A DNA stretch of 64,000 nucleotides from Rhizobiales bacterium 64-17 (GTDB lineage: Bacteria; Pseudomonadota; Alphaproteobacteria; Rhizobiales; Xanthobacteraceae), in contig MKWA01000015.1 in assembly GCA_001899285.1 (NCBI GenBank), forward strand, positions 170,817 through 234,816, in the 5' to 3' direction. The position numbers were made by a program, and so were the translations under genes. Each line of letters begins with the position of its first letter. The stretch's first letter is position 1. Below, one piece after another: positions 9,233 through 18,517 of this stretch. The notes below the pieces were generated by a model. The model ran no database searches, was not told where the DNA came from, and saw only the letters and a program-made list of their open reading frames with translations.

Positions 9233-11536
9233 ATGACAGTGAGGCGCGTGCCGTCCCTCGCGCATTGGGGTGCGTTTACCGCGCTCGTCGAGGGCGGCCG
9301 TGTCATCGGCTGCGAACCCTTCGCCAAGGATCCGGCGCCATCGGCGATGATCGACGCGATCCCGGAGATGGTGCATTCGCCGTTGCGCATCGCCCGGCCG
9401 GCGGTGCGCGAGGGCTGGCGTGACGGCAAGCCGCGCACCGGCCATGATCGTTTCCAGGAAGTGTCGTGGGACGAGGCGCTCGATCTCGTCGCCGGCGAAC
9501 TGACGCGTGTCCGCCGCGAGCACGGCGATACGGCGATCTTCGGCGGTTCCTACGGCTGGTCGTCGGCTGGCCGGCTGCATCACGCGCGCACGCTGGTGCG
9601 CCGCTTCCTGTTTCAGGGCGGCGGCTGCGTCGATCAGGCGGGCAATTATAGCTGGGGCGCGGCGCAATTCCTGTTGCCGCACGTGATCGGCACCTATCAG
9701 CCGGTCGCCGGCCGGGTCACCGACTGGCCGTCGATCGTGACGAATACCAAGCTGATGGTCGCGTTCGGCGGGCTTGCCCTGAAAAATGGCCAGGTCAGCT
9801 CCGGCGGCATGGGCGCGCATGTGCTCGAACACTGGCTGCGGCGGGCCAAGGAGGCGGGCGTCCGCTTCGTCGTCATCAGCCCGCTGAAACTCGACGCGCC
9901 GGACTTCCTCGACGCCGAATGGATTCCGATCCGCCCGAACACCGATACCGCGCTGATGCTGGCCATGGCGCATACGCTGGTCAGCGAAGGGCGGCACGAC
10001 GAGGCGTTTCTGGCGCGATACTGCGTCGGCTTCGATCGTTTCAAAGCCTATCTGCTGGGCGCTGATGACGGCGTGGCGAAAGACCCAGCGTGGGCCGCCG
10101 CCATCACCGGTGTGCCGGCCGAGACGATCCGCGCGCTGGCGCGCGATGCTGCCGCGACCACCAGCATGATCACGGTGGCGTGGTCGCTGCAGCGCGCGCA
10201 TCATGGCGAGCAGCCGTACTGGGCCTCGATCGCGCTGGCGGCGATGCTCGGCGGAATCGGCGAGCCCGGTGCCGGCTTTGCTTTCGGTCACGGGTCGATG
10301 AACGGCGTCGGCGTTCCGCGCGTCGACATCCCCGGTCCCGAAGTGTTCATGCCGCCCAATCCGGCCGCGAAAGCCATTCCGGTGGCGCGCATCGCCGACA
10401 TGCTGCTCAATCCCGGTGCGCCTTATGAATTCAACGGTCGCCGCGACGTCTATCCGGATATCCGGCTGATCTATTGGGCTGGCGGCAATCCGTTCCATCA
10501 TCATCAGGATCTCAACCGGCTGCGGCAGGGTTGGCAGAAGCCGGACACGGTGATCGTGCACGAAAGCTGGTGGACGCCGACCGCGCGCCACGCCGACATC
10601 GTGTTGCCGGCGACGACGACGCTGGAGCGCAACGATGTCGGCGGCTCGTCGCGCGATCCGTTCGTGCTGGCGATGAAGCAGGCGATCCCGCCGGTCGGCG
10701 ACGCGCGTTCGGATTTCGACATCTTCCATGCGCTCGCCCGGCGTCTCGGCTACGGCGATGTTTTCTCCGAAGGCCGCAGCGAGATGGACTGGTGCCGCGG
10801 CATCTACGAACGGGTCGTCGCCGGCGCTGCGCGCAAGAACATCGCGCTGCCGGACTTCGAGACGTTCTGGGAGCAGGGCTCTGTCGAACTGCCGGACCCG
10901 GACAAGGACTTCGTCCTGTTCGAGGACTTCCGGCGCGATCCGGCGCTCTATCCGTTGAAAACGCCGTCGGGAAAAATCGAGATCGGCTCCGACACCATCG
11001 CCGGGTTCGGTTATGCGGATTGTCTGCCGCATCCGGCCTGGCTGCCGCCGGCGGAATGGCTCGGTGACGCGACCGCGCGCGAGTGGCCGCTGCATCTTGT
11101 CACCCACCAGCCGGCCGACCGGCTGCACAGCCAGCTCGATCCGGCCGGCGCGTCGCGCCGCCACAAGGTCAAGGGTCGCGAGATCATCCGTATCAATCCG
11201 GACGACGCGGCGCACCGCGGCATCAAGGATGATGACATCGTGCGTGTGTTCAACGCGCGCGGCGCCTGCCTCGCGGCGGCGGTGCTCGATCCGGGTGTGA
11301 TGCGCAATGTCGCCGTGATGGCGACGGGTGCCTGGTTTGACCCGTCGCAACGGCAGGTTCTCGAGCAGCACGGCAATCCCAATGTCCTGACGCTGGACGT
11401 CGGCACGTCGCGGCTGACGCAAGGCCCCAGCGCGTTGAGCGCGCTGGTCGAGATCGAGCGCTGGGACGCGGCGTTACCGCAGGTCCGGGCCTTCGTGCCA
11501 CCTTCCATCATTCGTGCCGCGCCTGACGCGGCGTGA
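9233..11536 (+). CDS. Molybdopterin-dependent S/N-oxide reductase, BisC-like
   Basis: A 767-residue member of the DMSO reductase family. It has no N-terminal Cys motif for an Fe-S cluster and no signal peptide, so a cytoplasmic enzyme is likely. FGGSYGWSSAGRLHHAR contains the serine expected to ligate molybdenum, as in biotin sulfoxide reductase and TMAO reductase. GNPFHHHQDLNR and HESWWTPTARHADIVLPATTTLERND are typical cofactor-domain segments, and VTHQPADRLHSQLD begins the C-terminal MGD-binding domain. Known relatives reduce biotin sulfoxide, methionine sulfoxide or N-oxides. It lies 33 bases after the racemase, so amino acid sulfoxides or hydroxylamines are possible substrates. Confidence 0.88.
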   Translation: MTVRRVPSLAHWGAFTALVEGGRVIGCEPFAKDPAPSAMIDAIPEMVHSPLRIARPAVREGWRDGKPRTGHDRFQEVSWDEALDLVAGELTRVRREHGDTAIFGGSYGWSSAGRLHHARTLVRRFLFQGGGCVDQAGNYSWGAAQFLLPHVIGTYQPVAGRVTDWPSIVTNTKLMVAFGGLALKNGQVSSGGMGAHVLEHWLRRAKEAGVRFVVISPLKLDAPDFLDAEWIPIRPNTDTALMLAMAHTLVSEGRHDEAFLARYCVGFDRFKAYLLGADDGVAKDPAWAAAITGVPAETIRALARDAAATTSMITVAWSLQRAHHGEQPYWASIALAAMLGGIGEPGAGFAFGHGSMNGVGVPRVDIPGPEVFMPPNPAAKAIPVARIADMLLNPGAPYEFNGRRDVYPDIRLIYWAGGNPFHHHQDLNRLRQGWQKPDTVIVHESWWTPTARHADIVLPATTTLERNDVGGSSRDPFVLAMKQAIPPVGDARSDFDIFHALARRLGYGDVFSEGRSEMDWCRGIYERVVAGAARKNIALPDFETFWEQGSVELPDPDKDFVLFEDFRRDPALYPLKTPSGKIEIGSDTIAGFGYADCLPHPAWLPPAEWLGDATAREWPLHLVTHQPADRLHSQLDPAGASRRHKVKGREIIRINPDDAAHRGIKDDDIVRVFNARGACLAAAVLDPGVMRNVAVMATGAWFDPSQRQVLEQHGNPNVLTLDVGTSRLTQGPSALSALVEIERWDAALPQVRAFVPPSIIRAAPDAA

Positions 11537-11572
11537 TAGTCTTCATGCAAATTTTCGTTCTGGAGAAATGAC

Positions 11573-12511
11573 ATGTCGAAGAAACTGATGACCGGTTCGT
11601 TCGTGGCGCTGATTACGCCGTTCAACAAGGATGGCTCGGTGGATTTCGCTGCGTTCCGTTCGCTGCTGAAATTCCACGAGGACAACGGCACTTCCGCGAT
11701 CCTGATCATGGGGTCTACCGGCGAAGCCTCGATGCTGTCGCAGGACGAAAAGCAGAAAATCTTCGTCGAATGCGCGAAGATGAAGACCGGCAAGATGCCG
11801 ATCTTCTTCGGCTGCACCGGCAACAATACCGACGCGACCATCGAAAATGTGAAGTTCGCCAAGACCAACGGTGCCGACGGCGCGATTCTCGCGGCGCCCG
11901 CTTATATCTGCGCGCCCGAATCCGACATCGAGAAATTCTTCCTCGATGTAGCGGACGCAACCGATCTGCCGCTCGGCATCTACAACAACCCGCCGCGGGT
12001 AAAGAGCGACCTGCATTGGGACAATCTGATCCGCATCTTCAAGCATCCGAACTATGTGGTGCACAAGGAATCGACCGCGCGCGTCGGTCAGGTGGCGCAG
12101 GTGCTCGCCGCCAACACCGGCGTCGCGGTGATGTGCTGCGATAGCCCCAATCTCGGCCTGGTCGTGCCGACCATGAGCCTCGGCGGTCACGGTACGGCGA
12201 ACATGACCGGCAACATCGCGCCGGGCGAACTGGCGACGATCTCGGCACCGTGGAAGAGCTACGCGGAAGCCGAAGGATTCAAGAAAGCCTATCTCGGCCT
12301 GCTGCCGCTGCTGCATTACACCTATTCGGCGATCAATCCGGTGGCGGTGAAGTCGCTGATGAAGGCGCTCGGCATGCCGGCGGGCGATTTGCGCCGTCCG
12401 CTGACGGGGCTCGAAGGCGAGGCGCTGGCGAAGGGCGTGCGCATCGTTCAGGAACTCGGGCTCGACAAGAAATACGGCTACAACATCAAGCCGCTGTCGG
12501 CCGCGGCCTGA
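11573..12511 (+). CDS. DHDPS/NAL family aldolase (dihydrodipicolinate synthase-like)
   Basis: A 312-residue class I aldolase-like TIM barrel. The Schiff-base lysine is K165 (YVVHKEST), the catalytic tyrosine is Y137 (LGIYNNPP) and the substrate loop is GSTGEASML. It could be a true DapA or one of the many paralogues that act on 2-oxo acids such as KDG or hydroxyproline metabolites. Its position in a catabolic run, far from other lysine genes, favours a paralogue. A GGAGAAATGAC context gives a good ribosome site before ATG 11573. Confidence 0.85.
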   Translation: MSKKLMTGSFVALITPFNKDGSVDFAAFRSLLKFHEDNGTSAILIMGSTGEASMLSQDEKQKIFVECAKMKTGKMPIFFGCTGNNTDATIENVKFAKTNGADGAILAAPAYICAPESDIEKFFLDVADATDLPLGIYNNPPRVKSDLHWDNLIRIFKHPNYVVHKESTARVGQVAQVLAANTGVAVMCCDSPNLGLVVPTMSLGGHGTANMTGNIAPGELATISAPWKSYAEAEGFKKAYLGLLPLLHYTYSAINPVAVKSLMKALGMPAGDLRRPLTGLEGEALAKGVRIVQELGLDKKYGYNIKPLSAAA

Positions 12512-12520
12512 GCCTCGGCG

Positions 12521-13300
12521 ATGGATCTCGGTATCAGCGGCCGCAAGGCACTCCTTGTCGGTGCAAGCCGTGGGCTGGGCAAAGCCTGCGCCTTCGCGCT
12601 GGCGCGCGAAGGTGTTGCGGTCACGCTGGTTGCGCGCACGCGCGACGTGCTGGAGCAAACCTGCGGGGAAATCCGCTCCACGACCGGCGTGACCGTGACG
12701 CCGGTGGTGGGCGATATCACCACCCCGGAGGGGAGGCAGGCGGCGCTCGCCGGCTGCCCGGAGCCGGATATCCTGCTCAACAATGCGGACGGCCCGGTGC
12801 CCGGGGATTTCCGCGACTGGTCGCGGCAGGACTGGCTTGGCGCGCTCGATTCCATGATGCTGGGCCCGATCGAGATGATCCGGCTGACGGTCGACGGCAT
12901 GATGGCCCGCAAGTTCGGCCGCATCATCAACATCGTCTCGCGCAGTGTGAAGATTCCGCAGATTGAACTGGGCTTGTCGAACGGCGCGCGCGCCGGCCTC
13001 GTCGGCTTTGTGGGTGGGCTCGCGCGGCAGACGGTGGAACACAACGTCACGATCAACAATCTGCTGCCCGGTATTTTCGACAGCGACGCGCAGCGCCGCC
13101 ACATCAACGGGATGCTGGAAGAGGGCGGCAAGAGTTTCGACGAAATCTGGAAAGCGCGCGCTGCTGGCAATCCGGCGCGTCGTTACGGCCGGCCGGCCGA
13201 GCTTGGCGCCTATTGTGCGTTCATCTGTTCGGAACAAGCCGGATTTGTCACCGGCCAAAATCTGCTGGTCGACGGGGGAAGCTACCCCGGCACTTTTTGA
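12521..13300 (+). CDS. SDR family oxidoreductase with atypical active site
   Basis: A 259-residue short-chain dehydrogenase/reductase. The nucleotide-binding motif GASRGLG (residues 14-20), LLNNADG (85-91) and the C-terminal TGQNLLVDGG are present. The probable catalytic serine is S140, but the YxxxK motif appears as SNGAR (153-157), with Ser for Tyr and Arg for Lys. I recall related SDR sequences with this SNGAR form, so it may be a real subgroup with altered chemistry rather than a damaged gene. It begins 10 bases after the aldolase gene. Confidence 0.85.
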   Translation: MDLGISGRKALLVGASRGLGKACAFALAREGVAVTLVARTRDVLEQTCGEIRSTTGVTVTPVVGDITTPEGRQAALAGCPEPDILLNNADGPVPGDFRDWSRQDWLGALDSMMLGPIEMIRLTVDGMMARKFGRIINIVSRSVKIPQIELGLSNGARAGLVGFVGGLARQTVEHNVTINNLLPGIFDSDAQRRHINGMLEEGGKSFDEIWKARAAGNPARRYGRPAELGAYCAFICSEQAGFVTGQNLLVDGGSYPGTF

Positions 13301-13324
13301 GAAAAACCCTGAAAGGATCGTGAG

Positions 13325-14296
13325 ATGAAAAAAATAATTCTCGCAGCCACGCTCGCTTCAGCGGTTCTGGGATGTGTTGTGTCGGCTTCCGCCGACACGT
13401 ACCCAAGCCGGACCGTGAGTCTTGTCGTGCCTTATCCCGCCGGCGGATCGGTGGATGGCGTCGCGCGTATTCTCGCGCAGAAGCTCGGAGAGGTGGCCAA
13501 CGCGACGTTCATCGTCGAAAACCGCGCGGGCGGCGCGGGCGGCACGGTCGGTGCCAACACGGTGGCGAAAGCCAATCCCGATGGCTACACGCTGCTGCTG
13601 ACCGCCTCGATCCACGTCACGACGCCATTCCTGTTCAAGAACATTCCCTATGACGTGGTGAAGGATTTTACGCCGATCTCGCTGGTCGCGTCGGGGCCGC
13701 TCGTCGTGTCGACGGCGCCGAATGTGCCAGCGAACAATCTCAAGGAATTCTTCGACCTAGTACGCAAGAGCCCGGAGAAATACACGTTTGCGACCTCCGG
13801 TTTCGGTTCGGCCGGCCATCTCGCCGTAGAACTCCTGAAGCGGCGCGCGGGCATCAACACGCTGGTCATCGCCTACAAGGGCGCGGGACCGATGCTCAAC
13901 GACATCATGTCGGGTCAGATTCAGTTGATCGCTGACCCGATGCTGTCGTCGCTGCCGCTGGCGCAGAGCAAGAAGATCAAGGCGCTGGCGATCACCAGCC
14001 TCAAGCGCGTGGAGTCCGCGCCGGATATTCCGACCGTGCAGGAATCAGGCATGGAGCCGCTCGATTTCGAATCCTGGTACGGCCTCTGGGGTCCGAAGAA
14101 CATGCCGGCTGATCTCGTCGCCAATATCCAGCAGAAGACCGTCGAGGCGCTGAAAGACCCGGTGGTGAAGAAGCGTCTCGCGACGCTCGGCTTCGAGGCT
14201 AAGAGTTCAACGCCGGACGAATTCGCCAAGTTCATCGACAAGGAAATGGCGACCTATTCAAAGATCATCAAGGACGCCGGCATCAAGACGGAGTAG
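13325..14296 (+). CDS. Bug family (tripartite tricarboxylate transporter) substrate-binding protein
   Basis: A 323-residue periplasmic protein with a Sec signal peptide (MKKIILAATLASAVLGCVVS). Bug-family landmarks follow: YPSRTVSLVVPYPAGGSVD, ENRAGGAGGTVGAN, LVIAYKGAGPML and a YDVVKDFTPISLV segment. Bug proteins capture carboxylates, amino acids and similar solutes, usually for a TctAB-type transporter. No TctA/TctB genes are present in the window. A strong AAAGGATCGTGAG ribosome site precedes ATG 13325. Cotranscription with the flanking SDR and oxidase genes is likely. Confidence 0.92.
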   Translation: MKKIILAATLASAVLGCVVSASADTYPSRTVSLVVPYPAGGSVDGVARILAQKLGEVANATFIVENRAGGAGGTVGANTVAKANPDGYTLLLTASIHVTTPFLFKNIPYDVVKDFTPISLVASGPLVVSTAPNVPANNLKEFFDLVRKSPEKYTFATSGFGSAGHLAVELLKRRAGINTLVIAYKGAGPMLNDIMSGQIQLIADPMLSSLPLAQSKKIKALAITSLKRVESAPDIPTVQESGMEPLDFESWYGLWGPKNMPADLVANIQQKTVEALKDPVVKKRLATLGFEAKSSTPDEFAKFIDKEMATYSKIIKDAGIKTE

Positions 14297-14302
14297 AGTC
14301 CC

Positions 14303-15553
14303 TTGAAGGTTCTGGTTCTGGGCGCGGGCGTCATCGGGACGGCCTGCGCCCATTATCTTTCCGGCGACGGTCATGAGGTGACGGTCATCGACCGTCAGGC
14401 TGCGCCGGCGCTGGAAACCAGCTTTGCCAATGCCGGCGGCGTGTGTCCTGGCTTTGCCGGGCCGTGGGCCGCACCGGGCATGCCGCTCAAGGTCATGGGC
14501 TGGCTGTTCAAAAGCCATGCGCCGCTGCTGCTGCGGCCGCGTTTCGATCCGGCGCAATGGCGCTGGCTGGCGCAATTTGTCGGTAACTGCACGGCCGAGC
14601 GGTTCGCGCATAACAAAGCGCGGATGCAGCGGATCGCGCACTACAGCAAGCAGTGCCTGGTGGAGCTGCGGTCTGCGACTGGCATCGTCTACGATGAAGG
14701 CACAGGCGGCGTCCTGCAGATTTTCCGCACCGAGGAGGAACTGGCTGGCGGGCGGCGCGCGGCGGCGGTGCTGGAGCGTTTCGACGTGGTCCATCGCATT
14801 GTCACCGCACAGGAAGCGCGGGCGCTGGAGCCGGCGCTCGCAGCTGACGTGCCGATCGCGGGTGGGCTGCATCTGTCGACCGACGAGACCGGCGATTGCC
14901 ACCTGTTCACGACGCGGCTGGCAGAGCGCCTTCGCGCCAGCGGCGTCACATTTCATTTCGATACGCGGATCGATGCGATCATGCGCGAGGGGGACCGGAT
15001 CGGTGGCATTCTCACCCATCGTGGCCTGCTCACAGCAGACTGCTATGTGGTGGCGCTCGGCAGCGACGCGTCATTCCTGCTGCGGCCGCTCGACATCACG
15101 CTGCCGATCTATCCGGTGAAGGGCTACGCCATCACGCTCGATCACGTCCGCGATGACGGCGCGCCGCGCTCGTCGGTGATGGACGAGCACAGCAAGGTGA
15201 TGGTGACGCGGCTCGGCGCGCGGCTGCGCGCCGCCGGTGTCGCCGAGGTCGGCGGTTACGATCGCTCCGCCGATCCGTTAAAGGCGGTGGGCGTGCTCGA
15301 TGCCGCGCGCACGCTGTTTCCGCGCGCGGGAGATTACGAGCATGTGAGCTATTGGGCGGGGTTGCGGCCGATGACGCCCGATGGCCCGCCCTATCTCGGG
15401 CCCACGTCGTTTACGAACCTCTTCCTCAATCTCGGGCAGGGTTCGAACGGATGGACGCAAGCCTGCGGGTGTGGGCGGATCGTCGCCGATCTCGTCGGCG
15501 GTCGGTCGCCAGCCATCGATCTTGACGGGCTGACATTGGCGTCACGGCACTAG
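14303..15553 (+). CDS. FAD-dependent D-amino acid dehydrogenase-like oxidoreductase (DadA family)
   Basis: A 416-residue DAO-fold flavoprotein. It opens with the dinucleotide-binding motif VLVLGAGVIG. Further family segments are TSFANAGGVCPGFAGPWAAPG, PVKGYAITL and the C-terminal YWAGLRPMTPDGPP and NLGQGSNGWTQACGCG. This matches small-subunit DadA, which oxidises D-amino acids to 2-oxo acids and passes electrons to the membrane. The start is TTG at 14303, six bases after the Bug gene; no closer ATG fits the family start MKVLVLGAG. Together with the racemase at 8477 it argues for D-amino acid catabolism. The 3' end overlaps the next, convergent gene by four bases. Confidence 0.88.
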   Translation: MKVLVLGAGVIGTACAHYLSGDGHEVTVIDRQAAPALETSFANAGGVCPGFAGPWAAPGMPLKVMGWLFKSHAPLLLRPRFDPAQWRWLAQFVGNCTAERFAHNKARMQRIAHYSKQCLVELRSATGIVYDEGTGGVLQIFRTEEELAGGRRAAAVLERFDVVHRIVTAQEARALEPALAADVPIAGGLHLSTDETGDCHLFTTRLAERLRASGVTFHFDTRIDAIMREGDRIGGILTHRGLLTADCYVVALGSDASFLLRPLDITLPIYPVKGYAITLDHVRDDGAPRSSVMDEHSKVMVTRLGARLRAAGVAEVGGYDRSADPLKAVGVLDAARTLFPRAGDYEHVSYWAGLRPMTPDGPPYLGPTSFTNLFLNLGQGSNGWTQACGCGRIVADLVGGRSPAIDLDGLTLASRH

Positions 15554-16374
15554 TGTGCCCCGCAGTCCCGCAGATAGCGCAACGAGTTGCGGGCGCAGGT
15601 GAGACCGTCCGGCTGATAGATGAACGGTTCGACGCCGATCATGCCGTCAAAGCCGCTGGCTTTAATGGCGGCGATGATGGGTTTGAAATCGAGCGCGCCT
15701 TGCCCCGGTCCCCGGCGATTTGGATCGTTGGCATGGATATGCGCGATGTGACCGGATGCGACGTAATCGGCGATCAGGTCGGGGATGGATCGTGCTTCGT
15801 GCGAAGCGTGCGCGCAATCGAGCATCGTGCGCAGCATCGGCGAGCCGATTGCGTCGGCGATCTGCGCTCCTTCGGCAACCGTATTGAGATAACGGGTCAG
15901 ATCAGGGGCCAGCGGCTCGACGCAATAGATGACGCCGACCTGCTCGGCTGCGCGCGCCATGGCGTCGAAATAGGCCATCGCGGCGGCCCGCCCTTCGGCA
16001 TTGCGGTCCAAGACCAGCTCACGCTGCGGCGCGGAGCCATGGACCAGGTAACGCCCGCCGAGTTCCGCGCAGAGCGCAATCAATCCTTCGCCGACCTCGC
16101 GGGTCCGGCGGGCGACGCCGCTGTCGGTGCTGGTGATCGACAGGCCATCCGGCTTCAGCAACAGCATGTGCAGGCCGCTCATACCGATGCCGGCATCGGT
16201 GAGCGCGCGGCGGGCTTGCACGAGGGTGTCCGGGCTCAGCCGATGCGGAGCGTCACCGAGCGTGAATGGTGCGATCTCCAGCGCGTCATAGCCGAGCAAT
16301 GCGGCCTGCGCGCATTGGACGGCGAACGGCAGGTCGCGCAGTACTTCGTTGCACAGCGCGACCTTGAGCATCAC
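15550..16374 (-). CDS. Sugar phosphate isomerase/epimerase-like TIM-barrel protein
   Basis: A 274-residue AP-endonuclease-2/xylose-isomerase-like TIM barrel. It starts MMLKVALCNEVLRDLPF. Probable metal-binding segments are YCVEPLAPD, MLDCAHASHE, HIHANDPN and GVEPFIYQPDG. Members act as epimerases, isomerases or dehydratases of sugars and polyol derivatives (IolE, IolI, hydroxypyruvate isomerase groups). It is the last gene of a minus-strand operon and overlaps the upstream amidohydrolase gene by four bases (ATGA), so the two are translationally coupled. The exact reaction is not determined. Confidence 0.85.
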   Translation of the reverse strand: MMLKVALCNEVLRDLPFAVQCAQAALLGYDALEIAPFTLGDAPHRLSPDTLVQARRALTDAGIGMSGLHMLLLKPDGLSITSTDSGVARRTREVGEGLIALCAELGGRYLVHGSAPQRELVLDRNAEGRAAAMAYFDAMARAAEQVGVIYCVEPLAPDLTRYLNTVAEGAQIADAIGSPMLRTMLDCAHASHEARSIPDLIADYVASGHIAHIHANDPNRRGPGQGALDFKPIIAAIKASGFDGMIGVEPFIYQPDGLTCARNSLRYLRDCGAH

Positions 16375-17390
16375 GGCTGCCGGGTGATGAAGGCCAGCAG
16401 GTTATCGCGATCGATCGCCTCGCGTTCCTTGCGCGGCAGATCGAGTGCGTCGAGCGCCGCAATCGTCTCGCGCACCAGGATCGCGCCGCCCTCGGCATCG
16501 TAAGGGAAGTCGGTGCCGAACAGCACCTGTTTGTTGCCGAAGTAGTCGAGGCCGCAGCGTGTGGCGGACGCCGAGCCGGAGAGCGCGGTGTCGCCATAGA
16601 ACAGCTTGAAATATTCGGACGGATTGCGCTGCAACGGTTCCGGCAATAGCGCGGCATCCATGTCGGCGGTACGCGTGCCGAGCTGCTTGCCCCAGCCCTG
16701 ATTGATGCGCCCGGCGAAGAACGGGATCATTGCGCCAAGATGATGCGTGATGATGCGCAGCCGCGGATGCCGGTCGAACAGACCGGAGAACACCAGCCGC
16801 GCCATCGCCGCGCTGCTCTCATAGGGCCAGCCGAATGCCCACCAGATCTCGAATTTTGACATGGTCTCGGTCGGATAGTCCGGCACGGTCGGCGGGCGGG
16901 CCGGGTGCAGCCAGATCGACATGCCGTGCCGCGCGACAGCATCGAACACCGGCGCGAAGCGCGGTTCGTCGAGCGGCGCGCCGCGCACATTGGTGATGAG
17001 CTGCACGCCGGCGCTGCCCATGCCGGCGATCCGGTCGATCTCCTTTACGGCGGCGTCGGGGTCGAGCAGCGAGACGGCCCCGCACCAACCGGCGAAACGG
17101 CCGGGATGGTTGGCGACCAGTTCGGCCAGTTCATCGTTCATCAGCTTCGCCAGATCGTTGGCGGCCTCGCCTTCGGCCAAGTCCTCGATCGGCGGGAGCG
17201 ATGGCGTGAGAAATTGCCGGTAGCTCTTGAACTCATCCATGACGCGGAAGCGTGCGTCGAGATCGAATAGCGTGGTCAGCGTCAGCCAGCGTTTCAGCCG
17301 GCCGGAGGCGGAGCCCATGCCTTGCAGCTTGGCGAAATAACGTTTCGGCAGGATATGCGTCCACGCGTCGATGCGGTCGGTCTTGATCAT
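16371..17390 (-). CDS. Amidohydrolase family 2 (ACMSD-like) metal-dependent hydrolase or decarboxylase
   Basis: A 339-residue member of the amidohydrolase-2 group. Metal-site segments are DAWTHILP near the N-terminus, IWLHPARPP, IITHHLGAM and FGTDFPYDAEGG. The family includes ACMS decarboxylase, gamma-resorcylate decarboxylase, OMA hydratase and lactone hydrolases, so decarboxylation or hydrolysis of a carboxylated intermediate is likely. It is coupled to the isomerase-like gene downstream and lies 24 bases after the propeller gene. The shared operon with an ABC importer suggests all serve one imported compound. Confidence 0.87.
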   Translation of the reverse strand: MIKTDRIDAWTHILPKRYFAKLQGMGSASGRLKRWLTLTTLFDLDARFRVMDEFKSYRQFLTPSLPPIEDLAEGEAANDLAKLMNDELAELVANHPGRFAGWCGAVSLLDPDAAVKEIDRIAGMGSAGVQLITNVRGAPLDEPRFAPVFDAVARHGMSIWLHPARPPTVPDYPTETMSKFEIWWAFGWPYESSAAMARLVFSGLFDRHPRLRIITHHLGAMIPFFAGRINQGWGKQLGTRTADMDAALLPEPLQRNPSEYFKLFYGDTALSGSASATRCGLDYFGNKQVLFGTDFPYDAEGGAILVRETIAALDALDLPRKEREAIDRDNLLAFITRQP

Positions 17391-17414
17391 TCCAGGGGAG
17401 GTCCGTTCAAAGGG

Positions 17415-18500
17415 TTAGTCGAGAAGAGCTTCGTAGATCTGTGCGTATCCGCTGCGGTCCGAGGTGAACACGATCCGAGAGTTGTCCGGCGCAAAGCGGG
17501 GATGCGGATGCGTGTGCTGCGCGGCATCGACCGCGACCGGCCCGTCATTATAGGGGAATGGATGCGCCCAATGCGCGCCTTGCGACGAGGCTTGCGACAG
17601 GCAGATCAACTCGGCGTCGGCCGCGCCCCCGGCGGCGGGGAAACAATGCAGGCCGCGATCGGGAAAGTTGGTGTCGCAGACGAAGCGCTGCCCGCCCGGA
17701 TCGCAGGCCGCATGCCAGGCCGGAAAATCGGTGATGCTGCGCACCGCGCCAGTGTCGAGCGCGCTGGCGCGCATCCCGCGCGGCCAGTCGACGAACGCCA
17801 CTTCGCGGCGGCCGGGAATGAAGCTTTCGTGCGTGATCCACTGCATCCGGTCTTTGCGTTCGTAGAGACGGCGTGTGTTGCCGTCGCGGTCGGTGATCCA
17901 GACGCGGTCGGTCAGCGGGCCGGCATAGAGAATGACATTGTCGTCGTCCGGGCAGAACTGCGGATGGCCGATCGTGTCGCGCTCCAGGAACACGCGGGAG
18001 GTCTTCTGCTCGGTGTCGATCAGCACGAAGCGCGAGATCGCGCCGGCTTTCACCGGCACCGCCCACCAGCGTCCATTGGCTGAGAGTGCGGTCGTCCCCA
18101 TGGCGGCGCCGACCATGCCTTTCTCGCGCATCTCGACATCGCCGAACGAGGCGAGCTGTTCCTCCTGCAATGTGTCGAGATCGGTCCGCCATGCGCCGGT
18201 GCCGGCGGTGTAATAGACGGCGCGGCCGTCGAGCGACGGGATGAGCGACCATTCAGCCAGATCGCGGCGGTCGGTGACCTGCACCAGCTCGCCGCTCTGC
18301 CGGTCCTCGAAGAAGATTTGCGGCAGGCCGGTGCGATGCGACACGAAGATCATGCGCCGCATCGCCGTGTCGTAGGCGGGAACGAAGAAGAACGGATGAT
18401 GATGGATTGACGGATGCGACGTCACCTGCCGCATCCGCCGTCCGGTCCGCTCATCGCGAAATTCCCGGCTTTCGGCGGGAAAGCGCTGTCCGACACTCAT
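17415..18500 (-). CDS. Oligogalacturonate lyase-like beta-propeller protein
   Basis: A 361-residue protein without an obvious signal peptide. Features match the oligogalacturonate lyase (Ogl) family: SIHHHPFFFVPAYD near the N-terminus, repeated propeller-blade motifs (RMIFVSHRTG, RIVFTSDRSG) and a QHTHPH cluster. Q328, H331 and H333 have the Gln-x-x-His-x-His spacing of the Ogl manganese site, and another histidine lies in GAHWAHP. Ogl cleaves digalacturonate in pectin breakdown. Other TolB-like propellers could look similar, but the metal-site pattern favours Ogl. No pectinase or uronate genes are seen nearby, so the substrate may differ. Confidence 0.72.
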   Translation of the reverse strand: MSVGQRFPAESREFRDERTGRRMRQVTSHPSIHHHPFFFVPAYDTAMRRMIFVSHRTGLPQIFFEDRQSGELVQVTDRRDLAEWSLIPSLDGRAVYYTAGTGAWRTDLDTLQEEQLASFGDVEMREKGMVGAAMGTTALSANGRWWAVPVKAGAISRFVLIDTEQKTSRVFLERDTIGHPQFCPDDDNVILYAGPLTDRVWITDRDGNTRRLYERKDRMQWITHESFIPGRREVAFVDWPRGMRASALDTGAVRSITDFPAWHAACDPGGQRFVCDTNFPDRGLHCFPAAGGAADAELICLSQASSQGAHWAHPFPYNDGPVAVDAAQHTHPHPRFAPDNSRIVFTSDRSGYAQIYEALLD

Positions 18501-18517
18501 CCGCCGGTTGCCTCTTT

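Noticed and set aside
8996-11422. An 808-codon minus-strand frame opposite the molybdoenzyme gene
   Set aside because: Same reason: the plus-strand protein has clear family motifs and the antisense translation is low-complexity.
6051-13325. Identical TGAAAGGATCGTGA before ureG and before the Bug gene at 13325
   Set aside because: The 14-mer is built around a Shine-Dalgarno site and is probably coincidental. No other similarity surrounds it.
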